Positions 1 to 8,015 of a stretch of DNA of 64,000 nt are shown piece after piece. The translations under genes were made by a program, and so were the position numbers. The notes beneath the pieces were generated by a model. The model made no database searches. It was not told where the DNA came from and saw only the letters and a program-made list of their open reading frames with translations. The DNA is from Streptomyces sp. JH34 (GTDB lineage: Bacteria; Actinomycetota; Actinomycetes; Streptomycetales; Streptomycetaceae): assembly GCF_029428875.1 (NCBI RefSeq), contig NZ_JAJSOO010000001.1, positions 558,001 through 622,000 of the forward strand, read 5' to 3'. Each line of letters opens with the position of its first letter. The first letter of the stretch is position 1.

Positions 1-384
1 CCGAGGAAGGATCCGGCGAAGGTACTGGATCTCCCTCAGCTCGCGGCGGCCTTCTGGGACGGCCGCATGTCCCAACTGCACGAACTGCGCAACTTCTACC
101 ATCACGACCGTGACATGGAGGAGCGGGCGGAGCGGAACCGTGTCGCGGGAGGCATCATCCACAAGCACACGGGCAGCTTCGCCCCGCTGGAGAGCGACGC
201 CGACGCCTGGCGCGCACTGCAACTGGGGCTGGTGCGTGACCTGGCGGCCCTCCTCAACGAGGCCCACGCGATTCTCGACGCGGCACCGGAACCCGAGGCG
301 GCGGCGGAGGAGCCCGCACACGCCCCGCAGGCCGGTCAGGCCCAGGCGGGCGGCATCCGCGTCAAGTCGCAGGGCTACGACTGA
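1..384 (+). CDS. C-terminal part of an unidentified protein
   Basis: The frame is open from base 1, so the gene starts left of the window. 127 codons are visible before the TGA at 382-384. The first internal ATG (67) has no convincing ribosome site and lies inside the open frame, so it is probably not the start. The visible part is hydrophilic: an aromatic and charged stretch (RNFYHHDRDMEERAER, around visible residues 32-47), then a helical-looking part rich in Leu and Ala, then an Ala/Glu/Gln-rich tail that looks disordered. There is no membrane segment. I do not recognise the family and assign no function. Confidence 0.6.
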   Translation, partial: PRKDPAKVLDLPQLAAAFWDGRMSQLHELRNFYHHDRDMEERAERNRVAGGIIHKHTGSFAPLESDADAWRALQLGLVRDLAALLNEAHAILDAAPEPEAAAEEPAHAPQAGQAQAGGIRVKSQGYD

Positions 385-497
385 GCCCGCACCGCCCGGC
401 TTCGTCCGACGGCAGCTCCCTCGGGGCCGCCGGGGCGGGTGTGGAGCGCGTAGGTGGCAAAGGCGTGCCGGACGGTGCGGCAGAGCTGTTCGCTCCG

Positions 498-812
498 TTA
501 CTCCGACCGCTCCGACCGCTCCGACCGCTCCGGCCAGCGCCTACCCCACTCCTTGACCACCCGGTCGCCGACGGCGAGCGACCGGTACGTCCGGCCGTTC
601 ACCTCGATGCTGAGCTCCCGCCCCTCGTCGGTGCGGATGTGCATCATGTAGCGGCCCGTCGGGCCGTAGGTACCGGTCGAACTGCTCACCCCCCGGCCGG
701 TGACCTCCCCGGAGTAGGCGTCCTTGCTCTCGCGCGACCCGTGCGCGGCGATCATCGCCAGGACCAGGGCGAGCGGGCCGAAGGAGAGGAGCAGGACAAC
801 GGTGTTCGACAT
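498..812 (-). CDS. small membrane-anchored protein, DUF7489-like
   Basis: 104 aa starting MSNTVVLLLS. The ATG at 812 was preferred to one 39 bases upstream because a G-run (GGGGGG) sits just before it. Residues about 4-22 form one hydrophobic segment, probably an N-terminal anchor. Residues 30-90 look like a small beta domain (YSGEVTGRG, YMMHIRTDEG, LSIEVNGRTY, LAVGDRVVK), which resembles the DUF7489 proteins of Streptomyces; that match is from memory. The C-terminus is a Ser-Glu-Arg repeat (SERSERSERSE) encoded by a 9-bp tandem repeat. Function unknown. Confidence 0.65.
   Translation of the reverse strand: MSNTVVLLLSFGPLALVLAMIAAHGSRESKDAYSGEVTGRGVSSSTGTYGPTGRYMMHIRTDEGRELSIEVNGRTYRSLAVGDRVVKEWGRRWPERSERSERSE
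501..536. repeat. 9-bp tandem repeat inside the C-terminal codons
   Basis: Three near-perfect copies of CTCCGACCG followed by one diverged copy (CTCCGGCCA) end next to the stop codon of the minus-strand gene. Each unit is three codons, so copy-number change would add or remove Ser-Glu-Arg without a frameshift. Confidence 0.75.
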
Positions 813-954
813 GTGCGACCCCCCGCATCGACGACGGCACAGGCCATCCACGGCAGCGTACCGGTCTTGTGGGCACCCGCCCAGAAGGCATATCGGAAAG
901 GGCTGTTCGGCCCCGGTCCGGCGTCAGGGCTGACTCATAACCGGCCTGGTCGCG

Positions 955-1206
955 GTGACAGCACTCGCGGGCTGTGCCGGCGTCGAGTACCGGGAGGACA
1001 TGTGCAGCGACGGTGAATACCCCGTCCTGTCCGTGGGCGGAACCGGCTCCGCCTGTGTCCCGGACGCGGAGGAGCCGTCCTCGGGATTCGCGCGGTATCC
1101 GGAGGGCAAGGTGCCGCAGCAGGTCGACGACAAGTGGGACGTGTACTGGGACACCCACACGCTCGACGAGGACGGGACCGTCGTCGACGCTCCGGAACCG
1201 GGCTGA
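955..1206 (+). CDS. SCO0607-like lipoprotein with a damaged or truncated signal sequence
   Basis: From the GTG at 955 the product is 83 aa. Its body (CSDGEYPVLSVGGTGSACV, GFARYPEGKVPQQVDDKWD) matches my memory of the Streptomyces SCO0607-type lipoprotein family. The start is odd. The lipobox L-T/A-L-A-G-C lies only six residues after the GTG, and the in-frame upstream codons read L-I-T-G-L-V-A-V before hitting a TGA at 931-933. That looks like the hydrophobic half of a lipoprotein signal peptide with its charged N-terminus missing. Either initiation uses a rare codon (CTG at 946 or 934 region), or the gene has lost its start and is decaying. Function unknown. Confidence 0.55.
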   Translation: MTALAGCAGVEYREDMCSDGEYPVLSVGGTGSACVPDAEEPSSGFARYPEGKVPQQVDDKWDVYWDTHTLDEDGTVVDAPEPG

Positions 1207-1358
1207 CCCGGGAAAGCCTGCCCCCCGGAAGCCAGGAGGCCGCTCCGCCGCCTCCGTCCCCGCGAAAACGCCCTGGTGGCCCGTGCGTGCGCTGGCCGCA
1301 CACCGTACCGCGGTGACAGCATGGAAGAGGCGGACAAGGAACAGCGTCAGGAGCAGCC

Positions 1359-2282
1359 ATGGCTACCCGCCCGTCCGATGCCACGCAGAATCCGAGGACG
1401 GTCGTGGGTGTGGACGGCTCGGAACACGCCAGGACCGCCATGCTCTGGGGCGCGGCGGACGCCGCGAGGCATCGTCGACGTCTGCTGCTCGTGCACGCCG
1501 CCGACCTCGACCGCCTGGACCGGTTCGCGTCGTTCGAGACGTCCGAACATCTGCGGGACAACGGCAACGCCGTCCTGACGACGGCGGCGGAGGAGATACG
1601 CGAGCGGTTCCCCGAACTCGACGTCGACGTCAAGCTGAGCCGCAGGAAGCCGGTTCCCGCTCTCCACGCGTCCGTGAGGCCCGGCAGCACGATCGTCGTC
1701 GGCAGCAGGGGGTCCGGCGGATTCGGTCCTCTGCTGCTGGGCTCGACGGGCCTGGAGGTCGTCGTCGGCAGTCCCGCGCCCGTCGTGGTCGTCCGCGGGG
1801 AGTTCGAGCGCGAGGACGCTCCGGTCACGGCCGCCGTGCGGGACGAGCACGACGCCCGGTGGCTGGTCCGTGCCGGACAGGAGGCACAGGCCCGCAACAG
1901 CCCCCTCCGGCTCGTGAGCGTGCGCGGCCTGCTCGCACGCTTCGGTGGGACGGCGCGGGACGAGGCCGGGGGGTCCGCGGACCCCGACGAGCGGCTCCTG
2001 GCCGACCTGGCGTCCCGGATCCATGAGAGCGCGCCCGGTCTCGCCGTACGCACCGAGGTGGTCGCGGCCCGCTCCGCGGCGTCCGCGCTCGTCGACGCCA
2101 GCCGGCACGCGGGTCTCCTGGTCATGGGAAGCCATGAGCGGCGCGGCGCCTCCGTACTGGGACTGGGCCACGTCGTGCACGCCCTCCTGCACCACTCCCG
2201 GTGTCCGGTCCAGATCGTGCCGTACCGGCATGACGAGGAGAGGGGCGTCGTGGAGGAAGGGCTCAGGGACGACGAGGGCTGA
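1359..2282 (+). CDS. universal stress protein, two tandem Usp domains
   Basis: 307 aa. The ATG follows GGAG (AGGAGCAGCC). Domain 1 covers about residues 13-147 and opens with VVGVDGSEHA, closing with the ATP-loop pattern G-x2-G-x9-G-S/T (GSRGSGGFGPLLLGST, about 116-131). Domain 2 (about 155-292) ends with a weaker loop, GSHERRGASVLGLGHVVHAL, lacking the terminal G-S/T, so nucleotide binding by the second domain is doubtful. Tandem Usp proteins are common in actinomycetes and are usually induced by hypoxia, starvation or redox stress. It stands alone, with no operon partner. Confidence 0.9.
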   Translation: MATRPSDATQNPRTVVGVDGSEHARTAMLWGAADAARHRRRLLLVHAADLDRLDRFASFETSEHLRDNGNAVLTTAAEEIRERFPELDVDVKLSRRKPVPALHASVRPGSTIVVGSRGSGGFGPLLLGSTGLEVVVGSPAPVVVVRGEFEREDAPVTAAVRDEHDARWLVRAGQEAQARNSPLRLVSVRGLLARFGGTARDEAGGSADPDERLLADLASRIHESAPGLAVRTEVVAARSAASALVDASRHAGLLVMGSHERRGASVLGLGHVVHALLHHSRCPVQIVPYRHDEERGVVEEGLRDDEG

Positions 2283-2345
2283 GGCCGGCAACCGCGAGCG
2301 GGCCCGCTTGTCATGTTCACCCACGTGGGACTACTGTCGCCACGC

Positions 2346-2500
2346 CTTGGTGAACGGGAAATCCGGTGTGATGCCGGTGCGGCCCTCGCCACTGTGATCG
2401 GGAAGTCCGGCTCCGGCCCTCACGGGCAGCCACTGGGTCCTTGTGACCCGGGAAGGCGGAGTTCGGGCGGTGTCACCCGTAAGCCAGGAGACCGGCCAAG
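2346..2500 (+). promoter_or_regulatory. cobalamin (B12) riboswitch controlling cbiMNQO
   Basis: The blocks of the cobalamin aptamer appear in order: a GGGAAATCCGGTG box, GCCGGTGCGG then CGCCACTGTGA, then GCCACTGGGTCC, GACCCGGGAAGGCGG and finally AAGCCAGGAGACC. These are the signature GCCACTG, GGGAAGGC and AAGCCAGGAGACC elements of the class. It ends about 45 bases before the cbiM start, so binding of B12 would repress cobalt import, the usual arrangement in actinomycetes. Confidence 0.9.
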
Positions 2501-2544
2501 GCACTTCAACCATCCACGAGGTGCTGGAGAGGGTCTGCTGAGTC

Positions 2545-3255
2545 ATGCACATCGCCGAGGGTTTTCTGCCTCCGGCGCACGCGATCGCCTGGGGTGTCGC
2601 GTCCGCGCCGTTCGTCGTCCACGGAGTCCGGTCACTCACGCGTGAGGTCAGGGACAACCCTGAGAGCACGCTGCTCCTGGGGGCCTCCGGGGCCTTCACG
2701 TTCGTTCTCTCCGCATTGAAGATCCCTTCGGTGACGGGAAGTTGCTCCCATCCCACGGGTACGGGACTCGGGGCCATCCTGTTCCGTCCGCCGATCATGG
2801 CGGTCCTGGGCACGATCACCCTGCTGTTCCAGGCCCTGTTGCTGGCCCACGGCGGTCTGACCACGCTCGGAGCCAACGTCTTCTCGATGGCGATCGTCGG
2901 CCCCTGGGCCGGATACGCGGTCTTCAGACTGCTGCGCCGGTACGACGTGCCGGTGATGGTGGCGGTGTTCTCCGGCGCGTTCGTCGCCGACCTGTCCACC
3001 TACTGCGTCACCAGCGTGCAGTTGGCACTCGCCTTCCCGGACCCGAGCAGCGGGGTCCTCGGCGCGCTCGGCAAGTTCGGCTCCATCTTCGCGGTCACCC
3101 AGATCCCGCTCGCCGTGAGTGAGGGGCTCCTGACCGTGCTGGTGATGCGGCTTCTCGTGCAGTCCAGCAAGGGAGACCTGACCCGGCTCGGCGTGTTCCT
3201 CGCCGGTAGGCGGGCCCGCACGGAGAAGGCCGAGACCGAGGCGGTGGCCCGATGA
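2545..3255 (+). CDS. cbiM: cobalt ECF transporter substrate-binding membrane protein CbiM
   Basis: 236 aa. It begins [10 protein letters not shown], the invariant CbiM N-terminus whose residue 2 histidine takes part in metal coordination. Several hydrophobic segments follow, with the conserved HPTGTGLGA stretch around residues 68-76. With CbiN it forms the S component of the ECF-type cobalt importer; CbiQ is the T component and CbiO the ATPase. It is the first gene of the riboswitch-led operon and overlaps cbiN by ATGA. Confidence 0.95.
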   Translation: MHIAEGFLPPAHAIAWGVASAPFVVHGVRSLTREVRDNPESTLLLGASGAFTFVLSALKIPSVTGSCSHPTGTGLGAILFRPPIMAVLGTITLLFQALLLAHGGLTTLGANVFSMAIVGPWAGYAVFRLLRRYDVPVMVAVFSGAFVADLSTYCVTSVQLALAFPDPSSGVLGALGKFGSIFAVTQIPLAVSEGLLTVLVMRLLVQSSKGDLTRLGVFLAGRRARTEKAETEAVAR

Positions 3256-3620
3256 ACAAGGACACGAAGATCAACGCTCTTCTCCTGACCGTGGTGGCCG
3301 CGCTGGCCGTCCTGCCGCTGGCCCTGGGGCTCGGCGACGGCGAGGAGGAACCGTTCACGGGCGCCGACGCCCAGGCCGAGACGGCGATCACCGAGATCGA
3401 TCCCGATTACGAACCCTGGTTCTCGCCGCTGTACGAACCGCCGTCCGGCGAGATCGAGTCGGCCCTGTTCGCCCTTCAGGCCGCGCTCGGCGCCGGCGTC
3501 CTCGCCTACTACTTCGGCCTGCGGCGCGGGCGACGTCAGGGCGAACTCCGCGCGACGGCGGAGCAGGAGAGAGGTGGCACCGGGGGCGGTGCCGGGGAGT
3601 CGACGGCCCGGAGGACCTGA
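3252..3620 (+). CDS. cbiN: cobalt transport accessory protein CbiN
   Basis: 122 aa. The ATG overlaps the cbiM stop (ATGA), implying coupled translation. The two-helix CbiN layout is clear: a hydrophobic helix at about 9-28, an extracytoplasmic loop with the family pattern FTGADAQAE...[10 protein letters not shown] (about 35-60), and a second helix at about 72-94. A Gly/Arg-rich tail follows. It assists loading of cobalt into CbiM. Confidence 0.93.
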   Translation: MNKDTKINALLLTVVAALAVLPLALGLGDGEEEPFTGADAQAETAITEIDPDYEPWFSPLYEPPSGEIESALFALQAALGAGVLAYYFGLRRGRRQGELRATAEQERGGTGGGAGESTARRT

Positions 3621-3626
3621 GCGAAC

Positions 3627-4376
3627 ATGCTGCCGATCGACGCGGCGGCGCACAGCAGTCGCTGGCGCCGCCGCCATCCCCTGGACAAGGCCTCACTCGG
3701 TCTTGGGTTCACGGTGCTGGCCGTCTCGCTGCCGCCCTGGCCCGGGGCCGCCCTGGTCCTCGTCACCGCTCTGGCCGTGCTGCTGGGGCCGGCGGGCGTG
3801 ACCGCCCGTCACCTGTGGCGGGCGTACCGGGTTCCTCTGGGTTTCTGCGTCACCGGGGCCGCCACGCTCCTCGTACGGGTCGGCGGGCCGGACGGGTTGC
3901 TCGCTCTCGACCCCGGTGGGCCCGTACGCGCAGGTGAGCTGCTGCTCCGTACCTCAGCCGCGTCCCTCGGGGTCCTGCTGTTCGCCTTCACCACCCCGAT
4001 GTCCGATCTGTTGCCCCGCCTGGTCGGGGCGGGGGTGCCCGCGCCGGTGGTGGACGTCGCCCTGGTGACGTACCGCATGAGCTTCCTCCTCCTCGATTCG
4101 GTGCGCCGGATCCGGGAGGCGCAGGCGGCCCGGCTCGGCCACACCACCCGGGCCGCGACCTGGCGCTCCCTGGCGGGGCTCGGAGCGACCGCGTTCGTCA
4201 GGGCGTTCGACCGTGCGGCTCGGCTCCAGACGGGGCTTGCGGGGCGCGGTTACGACGGGACCCTGCGCGTCCTGGTGCCCGAGGCCCGCGTCTCCGTCCG
4301 GTTCGTGGCGCTGAGCGTCCTCCTGCTCGCGGCCCTCACCGTCCTGACCTTCGCCCTGGAAAGGCCGCTGTCATGA
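3627..4376 (+). CDS. cbiQ: cobalt ECF transporter T component CbiQ
   Basis: 249 aa membrane protein, six bases after cbiN. The opening HPLDKASLGLGF (about 17-28) is typical of CbiQ. Several transmembrane segments follow, with a cytoplasmic loop carrying the A-R-G-x coupling signature near residues 196-203 (LAGRGYDG is visible). It transmits ATPase movement from CbiO to the substrate-binding subunit. The stop overlaps the cbiO start (ATGA). Confidence 0.92.
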   Translation: MLPIDAAAHSSRWRRRHPLDKASLGLGFTVLAVSLPPWPGAALVLVTALAVLLGPAGVTARHLWRAYRVPLGFCVTGAATLLVRVGGPDGLLALDPGGPVRAGELLLRTSAASLGVLLFAFTTPMSDLLPRLVGAGVPAPVVDVALVTYRMSFLLLDSVRRIREAQAARLGHTTRAATWRSLAGLGATAFVRAFDRAARLQTGLAGRGYDGTLRVLVPEARVSVRFVALSVLLLAALTVLTFALERPLS

Positions 4377-5242
4377 GCGAATCCGTGCTGCTCGCCCTGC
4401 GGGGCGCGTCCTTCGCGTACGAGGACGGTCCCGCCGTGCTCAGCGGCCTCGACTTCGAGGCACGTGAAGGGCGTGCGCTCGCCCTCCTCGGCCGCAACGG
4501 CAGCGGGAAGACCACACTGATGCGCCTCCTCAGTGGCGGACTGCGTCCCCGTGAGGGGCGGTTGACGGTCGAGGGCCGTCCCGTCACCTACGACCGGAAG
4601 GGGCTGACCCGGCTGCGCACCACCGTCCAGCTGGTGGTGCAGGATCCGGACGACCAGTTGTTCGCCGCGTCCGTCTCCCAGGACGTGTCGTTCGGACCGC
4701 TGAACCTCGGTCTGCCCGACGCCGAGGTACGCGCCCGGGTGGACGAGGCACTCGCCGCCCTCGACATCACCGCTCTGGCGGACCGGCCCACCCATCTGCT
4801 CTCCTACGGGCAGCGGAAGCGGACCGCCATCGCGGGTGCGGTCGCCATGCGGCCCCGCGTGCTGATCCTCGACGAGCCGACCGCGGGGCTCGATCCGGAC
4901 GGTCAGGAGCGACTTCTCGACACGCTCGACGCCCTCCGCTCGGGCGGGACCACCGTCATGATGGCCACCCACGACGTCGATCTCGCCCTGCGCTGGGCCG
5001 ACGACGCCGCGCTCCTCTCCCCGGCCGGCGTCCGGGCCGGGCCCGCGCCCGCGATGCTGGCGCGCACGGATCTCCTGCGGGAGTCGGGGCTGCGTCTGCC
5101 ATGGGGTGTGGCGACCGCTGAACTACTGCGTGCGCATGGCCTGTTGGGGGCTTCGGCTGCCGGCCCGCGCACCGCCGAGCAGCTCGCTGCGGACTTCGCC
5201 GCGCCGGTCACCGCCGAGGGGGCCGACGGCCGGCACCGCTGA
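4373..5242 (+). CDS. cbiO: cobalt ECF transporter ATPase CbiO
   Basis: 289 aa ABC ATPase. Walker A is GRNGSGKTT (about 40-48) and the Q-loop is VVQDPDDQLF (about 89-98). The signature is LSYGQRKR, the CbiO-type variant of LSGGQ, Walker B is VLILDEP, the D-loop is AGLDPDG, and the switch histidine is in ATHDVDLA. The roughly 60-residue C-terminal extension has no recognised domain. It powers cobalt uptake with CbiM, CbiN and CbiQ and is the last gene of the operon; a terminator hairpin begins 22 bases downstream. Confidence 0.95.
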   Translation: MSESVLLALRGASFAYEDGPAVLSGLDFEAREGRALALLGRNGSGKTTLMRLLSGGLRPREGRLTVEGRPVTYDRKGLTRLRTTVQLVVQDPDDQLFAASVSQDVSFGPLNLGLPDAEVRARVDEALAALDITALADRPTHLLSYGQRKRTAIAGAVAMRPRVLILDEPTAGLDPDGQERLLDTLDALRSGGTTVMMATHDVDLALRWADDAALLSPAGVRAGPAPAMLARTDLLRESGLRLPWGVATAELLRAHGLLGASAAGPRTAEQLAADFAAPVTAEGADGRHR

Positions 5243-5263
5243 CGGCCTTTTCGCCGGAAGTCC

Positions 5264-5298
5264 GGGAGCCCGCTCCGGCCCTGCCGGCGCGGGCTCCC
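5264..5298 (+). terminator. intrinsic terminator after cbiMNQO
   Basis: Perfect 10-bp arms GGGAGCCCGC and GCGGGCTCCC enclose a 15-base GC-rich loop, 22 bases after the cbiO stop. There is no T-tract, as is usual in Streptomyces. Confidence 0.7.
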
Positions 5299-5752
5299 CG
5301 CACCGCGACGCGAGCCGGGCACAGGCCGGCGGCCTTCAGGTCGCGCGCGGGCGGTTCGCACAGTACGTACGGTTCGGCGAAGGAAGTGCCGTTCGCCTCG
5401 AAAGGCGACCCCCTGGGACTCACGAGGACCGGGATACCTGAGCGATACCCGCGAGCGGCCCGATCGGCTAAACCTCGGACACCTTTCCACCGGGTTAACT
5501 CCCGTCGACGAGCCGAACCGATGTACGAATATGACCGTCGTCCGCAACCGGCATATGCAATAGCCACCCAGTCCCGGATGATCTCAAATAGTGAGAACCG
5601 AACGTGAGGCACATCCCCAGGCCACAGGGGGTCAGCAACTGATTCAGCTCGTTCGGCATCGACTTTCGGACTCTTCACATGGGATTAACTCGATAAGCAC
5701 TCCGGCCTGTTAGCGTCTTTGAGGAACAGTGAAGTCCAGCAGGAGGTGACGG
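5299..5752. other. non-coding region with two TTAACTC boxes
   Basis: About 450 bases without a convincing gene on either strand. The right half is less GC-rich than the surroundings. Two similar boxes, GGGTTAACTCCC (about 5492-5503) and GGGATTAACTCG (about 5682-5693), and a TTAGCGTCTT stretch near 5711 lie before the small secreted-protein gene. They are candidate promoter or operator elements, but I cannot assign a regulator. Confidence 0.4.
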
Positions 5753-6145
5753 GTGCGCGTAGCGGCAGTGCGGTTCGTACTCGCGTTCCTGATGAGCTTC
5801 CTATTGGCCCCGTACTCCGGAACAGCTTCCGCGGACACACACCCGGCCGCTCCGGGAATTCGGGCCGACGGCCTTCCGGTCGCCGCCGCCGGAGAGACAC
5901 ATGTCGCCCACGGCACCTGTGGCACAGCTGATCGCGGAAGTGAACCGAACGGCCTTCTGCGCCACCGCGACCGGCATCGTTCCGCGACGGGTCCCGCCCC
6001 CGAGGCCCCGCCGCGTTCCGTCGTGGCACAGGACGCCGACGGCCCGCTCGCCCCGGCGTACTTCGCCGCGATGGGCAACGCGCTGCACACCTCGAGATCC
6101 TCCGGCGCGCACTCCTCCCCCGCCCTTCAGGTGTTCCGCTGCTGA
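5753..6145 (+). CDS. small secreted protein of unknown function
   Basis: 130 aa from a GTG preceded by a strong AGGAGGTGACGG ribosome site. Residues about 1-27 form a Sec-type signal peptide (MRVAAVRFVLAFLMSFLLAP, then A-S-A before D28). The mature part is low in hydrophobicity and rich in His, Arg and Pro, ending SPALQVFRC with a terminal cysteine. I recall similar short Streptomyces proteins with an L-Q-V-F-R-C end, but know of no function. It lies upstream of the SulP gene in the same direction and could share regulation with it. Confidence 0.6.
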   Translation: MRVAAVRFVLAFLMSFLLAPYSGTASADTHPAAPGIRADGLPVAAAGETHVAHGTCGTADRGSEPNGLLRHRDRHRSATGPAPEAPPRSVVAQDADGPLAPAYFAAMGNALHTSRSSGAHSSPALQVFRC

Positions 6146-6321
6146 GCTGACCCGGCACCCGGCGTACCCGCCCCTCCCGCCCGCACTTCGCGGGCCTCGT
6201 CTCCCGCCCGCACTCCACGGGCCCCGCCGACGAGGGGTCGTGCCGACGTGCCCTCCGGGCCCCCAGTTCTCGTACGCGTAACGACGCGCCGGTCTCCGGC
6301 GCGCCAGGAGGAATCACTGGC

Positions 6322-6432
6322 ATGCATTCCGTCTTCGAACACCACGCGGTGGAAGTACTGCACATCAGCGACAGCGCCGTCTGGGCACCCCCGCCCGGCG
6401 ACGTACGCTCCGCCCCCTTCCGCACGGGATGA
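6322..6432 (+). CDS. 36-residue upstream ORF coupled to the SulP gene
   Basis: A short ORF starting MHSVFEHHAVEVLHISDS begins 6 bases after a strong CAGGAGGAATCA ribosome site, the best in this intergenic stretch. Its TGA overlaps the SulP start as ATGA. That combination suggests it is genuinely translated and feeds ribosomes into the transporter gene. The peptide is rich in His and acidic residues at the N-terminus. It may be a leader or a small protein in its own right. I do not recognise it. Confidence 0.5.
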   Translation: MHSVFEHHAVEVLHISDSAVWAPPPGDVRSAPFRTG

Positions 6433-7925
6433 GGGCCGCCATGGACCGCGTCCGCACGTTCCCGTACCTGCGGCAGGACTTCGCCGCGTCACTCGTCGTC
6501 TTCCTGGTCGCGCTGCCCCTGTGCGTGGGCGTCGCCGTCGCGTCGGGCGTCCCGGCCGAACTGGGGCTGATCACCGGCATCGTGGGCGGAATCGTCACCG
6601 GCCTGATGCGGGGCAGCAGCCTCCAGGTCTCGGGGCCGGCCGCCGGTCTCACCGTGCTCGTCTTCGAGGCGGTCCAGTCCTTCGGTCTCCCCGCACTCGG
6701 GGTGATCGTGCTGGCGGCGGGGCTGCTGCAACTGGCCATGGGTGCCCTGCGGCTGGGCCGCTGGTTCCGGGCCATCTCCGTCTCCGTCGTCGAGGGCATG
6801 CTCGCCGGCATCGGACTCGTCCTCATCGCGGGGCAGCTCTACGCGGCGGCCGGCGTCGACGCGCCGCTCTCCGGTACGGGCAAGGTGGCCGGCATCCCGG
6901 GGCTGCTGGCCGACGCCGTGTCGAGTCCGTCGGCTCTCGCCTCACTCGCGCTCGGCGCCTCGACCATAGCTCTGGTGGTGGGGTGGAGCAGGATGCCCGA
7001 GCGGGTGCGCGCCGTCCCGGGCGCTCTCGCCGCGGTCGTGCTGGCCACCCTCGCCACCCTGGCGTTCGACCTGCCGCTCGAGACGGTCCGGGTCCAGGGG
7101 CTGCTCGACGCCGTCCAGACTCCCGCGCTGTCCGAGTTCGGCGGGCTGTTGAGCCTGAGCCTGCTGGGGACCGTGGCGGCCTTCACCCTGATCGCCTCCG
7201 CGGAGAGCCTCTTCAGCGCGGCCGCGGTCGACCGGCTGCACGACGGACCACGCACCGAGTACGACAAGGAGCTGATGGCGCAGGGCACGGGCAACACGGT
7301 CTGCGGTCTTCTCGGCGCGCTGCCGATGACCGCGGTCATCGTCCGCAGCTCGGCCAACGTCCAGGCGGGCGCGCGGACCCGGGCCTCCCGGGTGCTGCAC
7401 GGTGTGTGGCTGCTCCTGTTCGCGGCGCTGCTCCCGTCCGCGCTGGCCCTCATCCCGCTGCCCGCCCTCGCCGGCATCCTCATCCACGCCGGGTGGAAGC
7501 TGATCCCGCTGCGCTCGCTGGTTCCCCTGTGGCGTGAGCACCGCGGCGAGGCGGTGATCCTGGTCGTCACGGCCGTGGCGATCGTGACGGTGAACATGTT
7601 CGAGGGCGTACTGACCGGACTGGCCCTCTCGGTGGCGAAGGCGGCGTGGGACGCCTCCCACATCAAGCTGGAGGTCGTCGACAGCAGCCCCGACGGAGTA
7701 CGGGCCCGGCTGTCGGGCAACGCGACGTTCCTGCGGCTGCCGAAGATACTCGACAGCCTGGAGGCCCTGCCCAAGGACCGGCCCGTCGCCCTGGACCTCT
7801 CCGGTCTGCACCATCTGGACCACGCCTGCCGCAAGGCCCTGGAGAACTGGGCGGAGCGGCACAGCTCCGCGGACACCGAACCCGTGCGGCTGACCCGGGA
7901 CGACGTGGTGACGGCTGCCCCGTGA
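6429..7925 (+). CDS. SulP-family anion transporter with C-terminal STAS domain
   Basis: 498 aa. The ATG at 6429 overlaps the stop of the short upstream ORF; M5 (6441) is an alternative start. The membrane domain (about 15-400) shows the SulP opening FVALPLCVGVAVASGVPAELGLITGIVGG and the later IASAESLFSAAAVDRLHDG/EL.AQGTGN region. A reduced STAS domain follows (about 415-490: LSGNATFLRLPKIL, VALDLSGLHHLDHAC). Family members carry sulfate, bicarbonate or other anions. There is no fused carbonic anhydrase as in some relatives, so the substrate cannot be fixed from sequence. Confidence 0.9.
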   Translation: MRAAMDRVRTFPYLRQDFAASLVVFLVALPLCVGVAVASGVPAELGLITGIVGGIVTGLMRGSSLQVSGPAAGLTVLVFEAVQSFGLPALGVIVLAAGLLQLAMGALRLGRWFRAISVSVVEGMLAGIGLVLIAGQLYAAAGVDAPLSGTGKVAGIPGLLADAVSSPSALASLALGASTIALVVGWSRMPERVRAVPGALAAVVLATLATLAFDLPLETVRVQGLLDAVQTPALSEFGGLLSLSLLGTVAAFTLIASAESLFSAAAVDRLHDGPRTEYDKELMAQGTGNTVCGLLGALPMTAVIVRSSANVQAGARTRASRVLHGVWLLLFAALLPSALALIPLPALAGILIHAGWKLIPLRSLVPLWREHRGEAVILVVTAVAIVTVNMFEGVLTGLALSVAKAAWDASHIKLEVVDSSPDGVRARLSGNATFLRLPKILDSLEALPKDRPVALDLSGLHHLDHACRKALENWAERHSSADTEPVRLTRDDVVTAAP

Positions 7926-7961
7926 GAACGGGGCCCTGAGCCCTTCGGGCTTCCGGACGCA

Positions 7962-8008
7962 CGACGACTCGCCGGGGCGCCTTCGGCAGGCGCCCCGGCG
8001 AGTCGTCG
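7962..8008. terminator. bidirectional terminator between sulP and adh
   Basis: Perfect 20-bp inverted repeat (7962-7981 and 7989-8008) with a 7-base loop, placed between two convergent genes, so it can serve both. Confidence 0.85.
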
Positions 8009-8015
8009 CCGGCGC

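Noticed and set aside
105..1016. Plus-strand frames between the first gene and the lipoprotein
   Set aside because: They are antisense to the minus-strand membrane protein or out of frame with neighbours, with no ribosome site.
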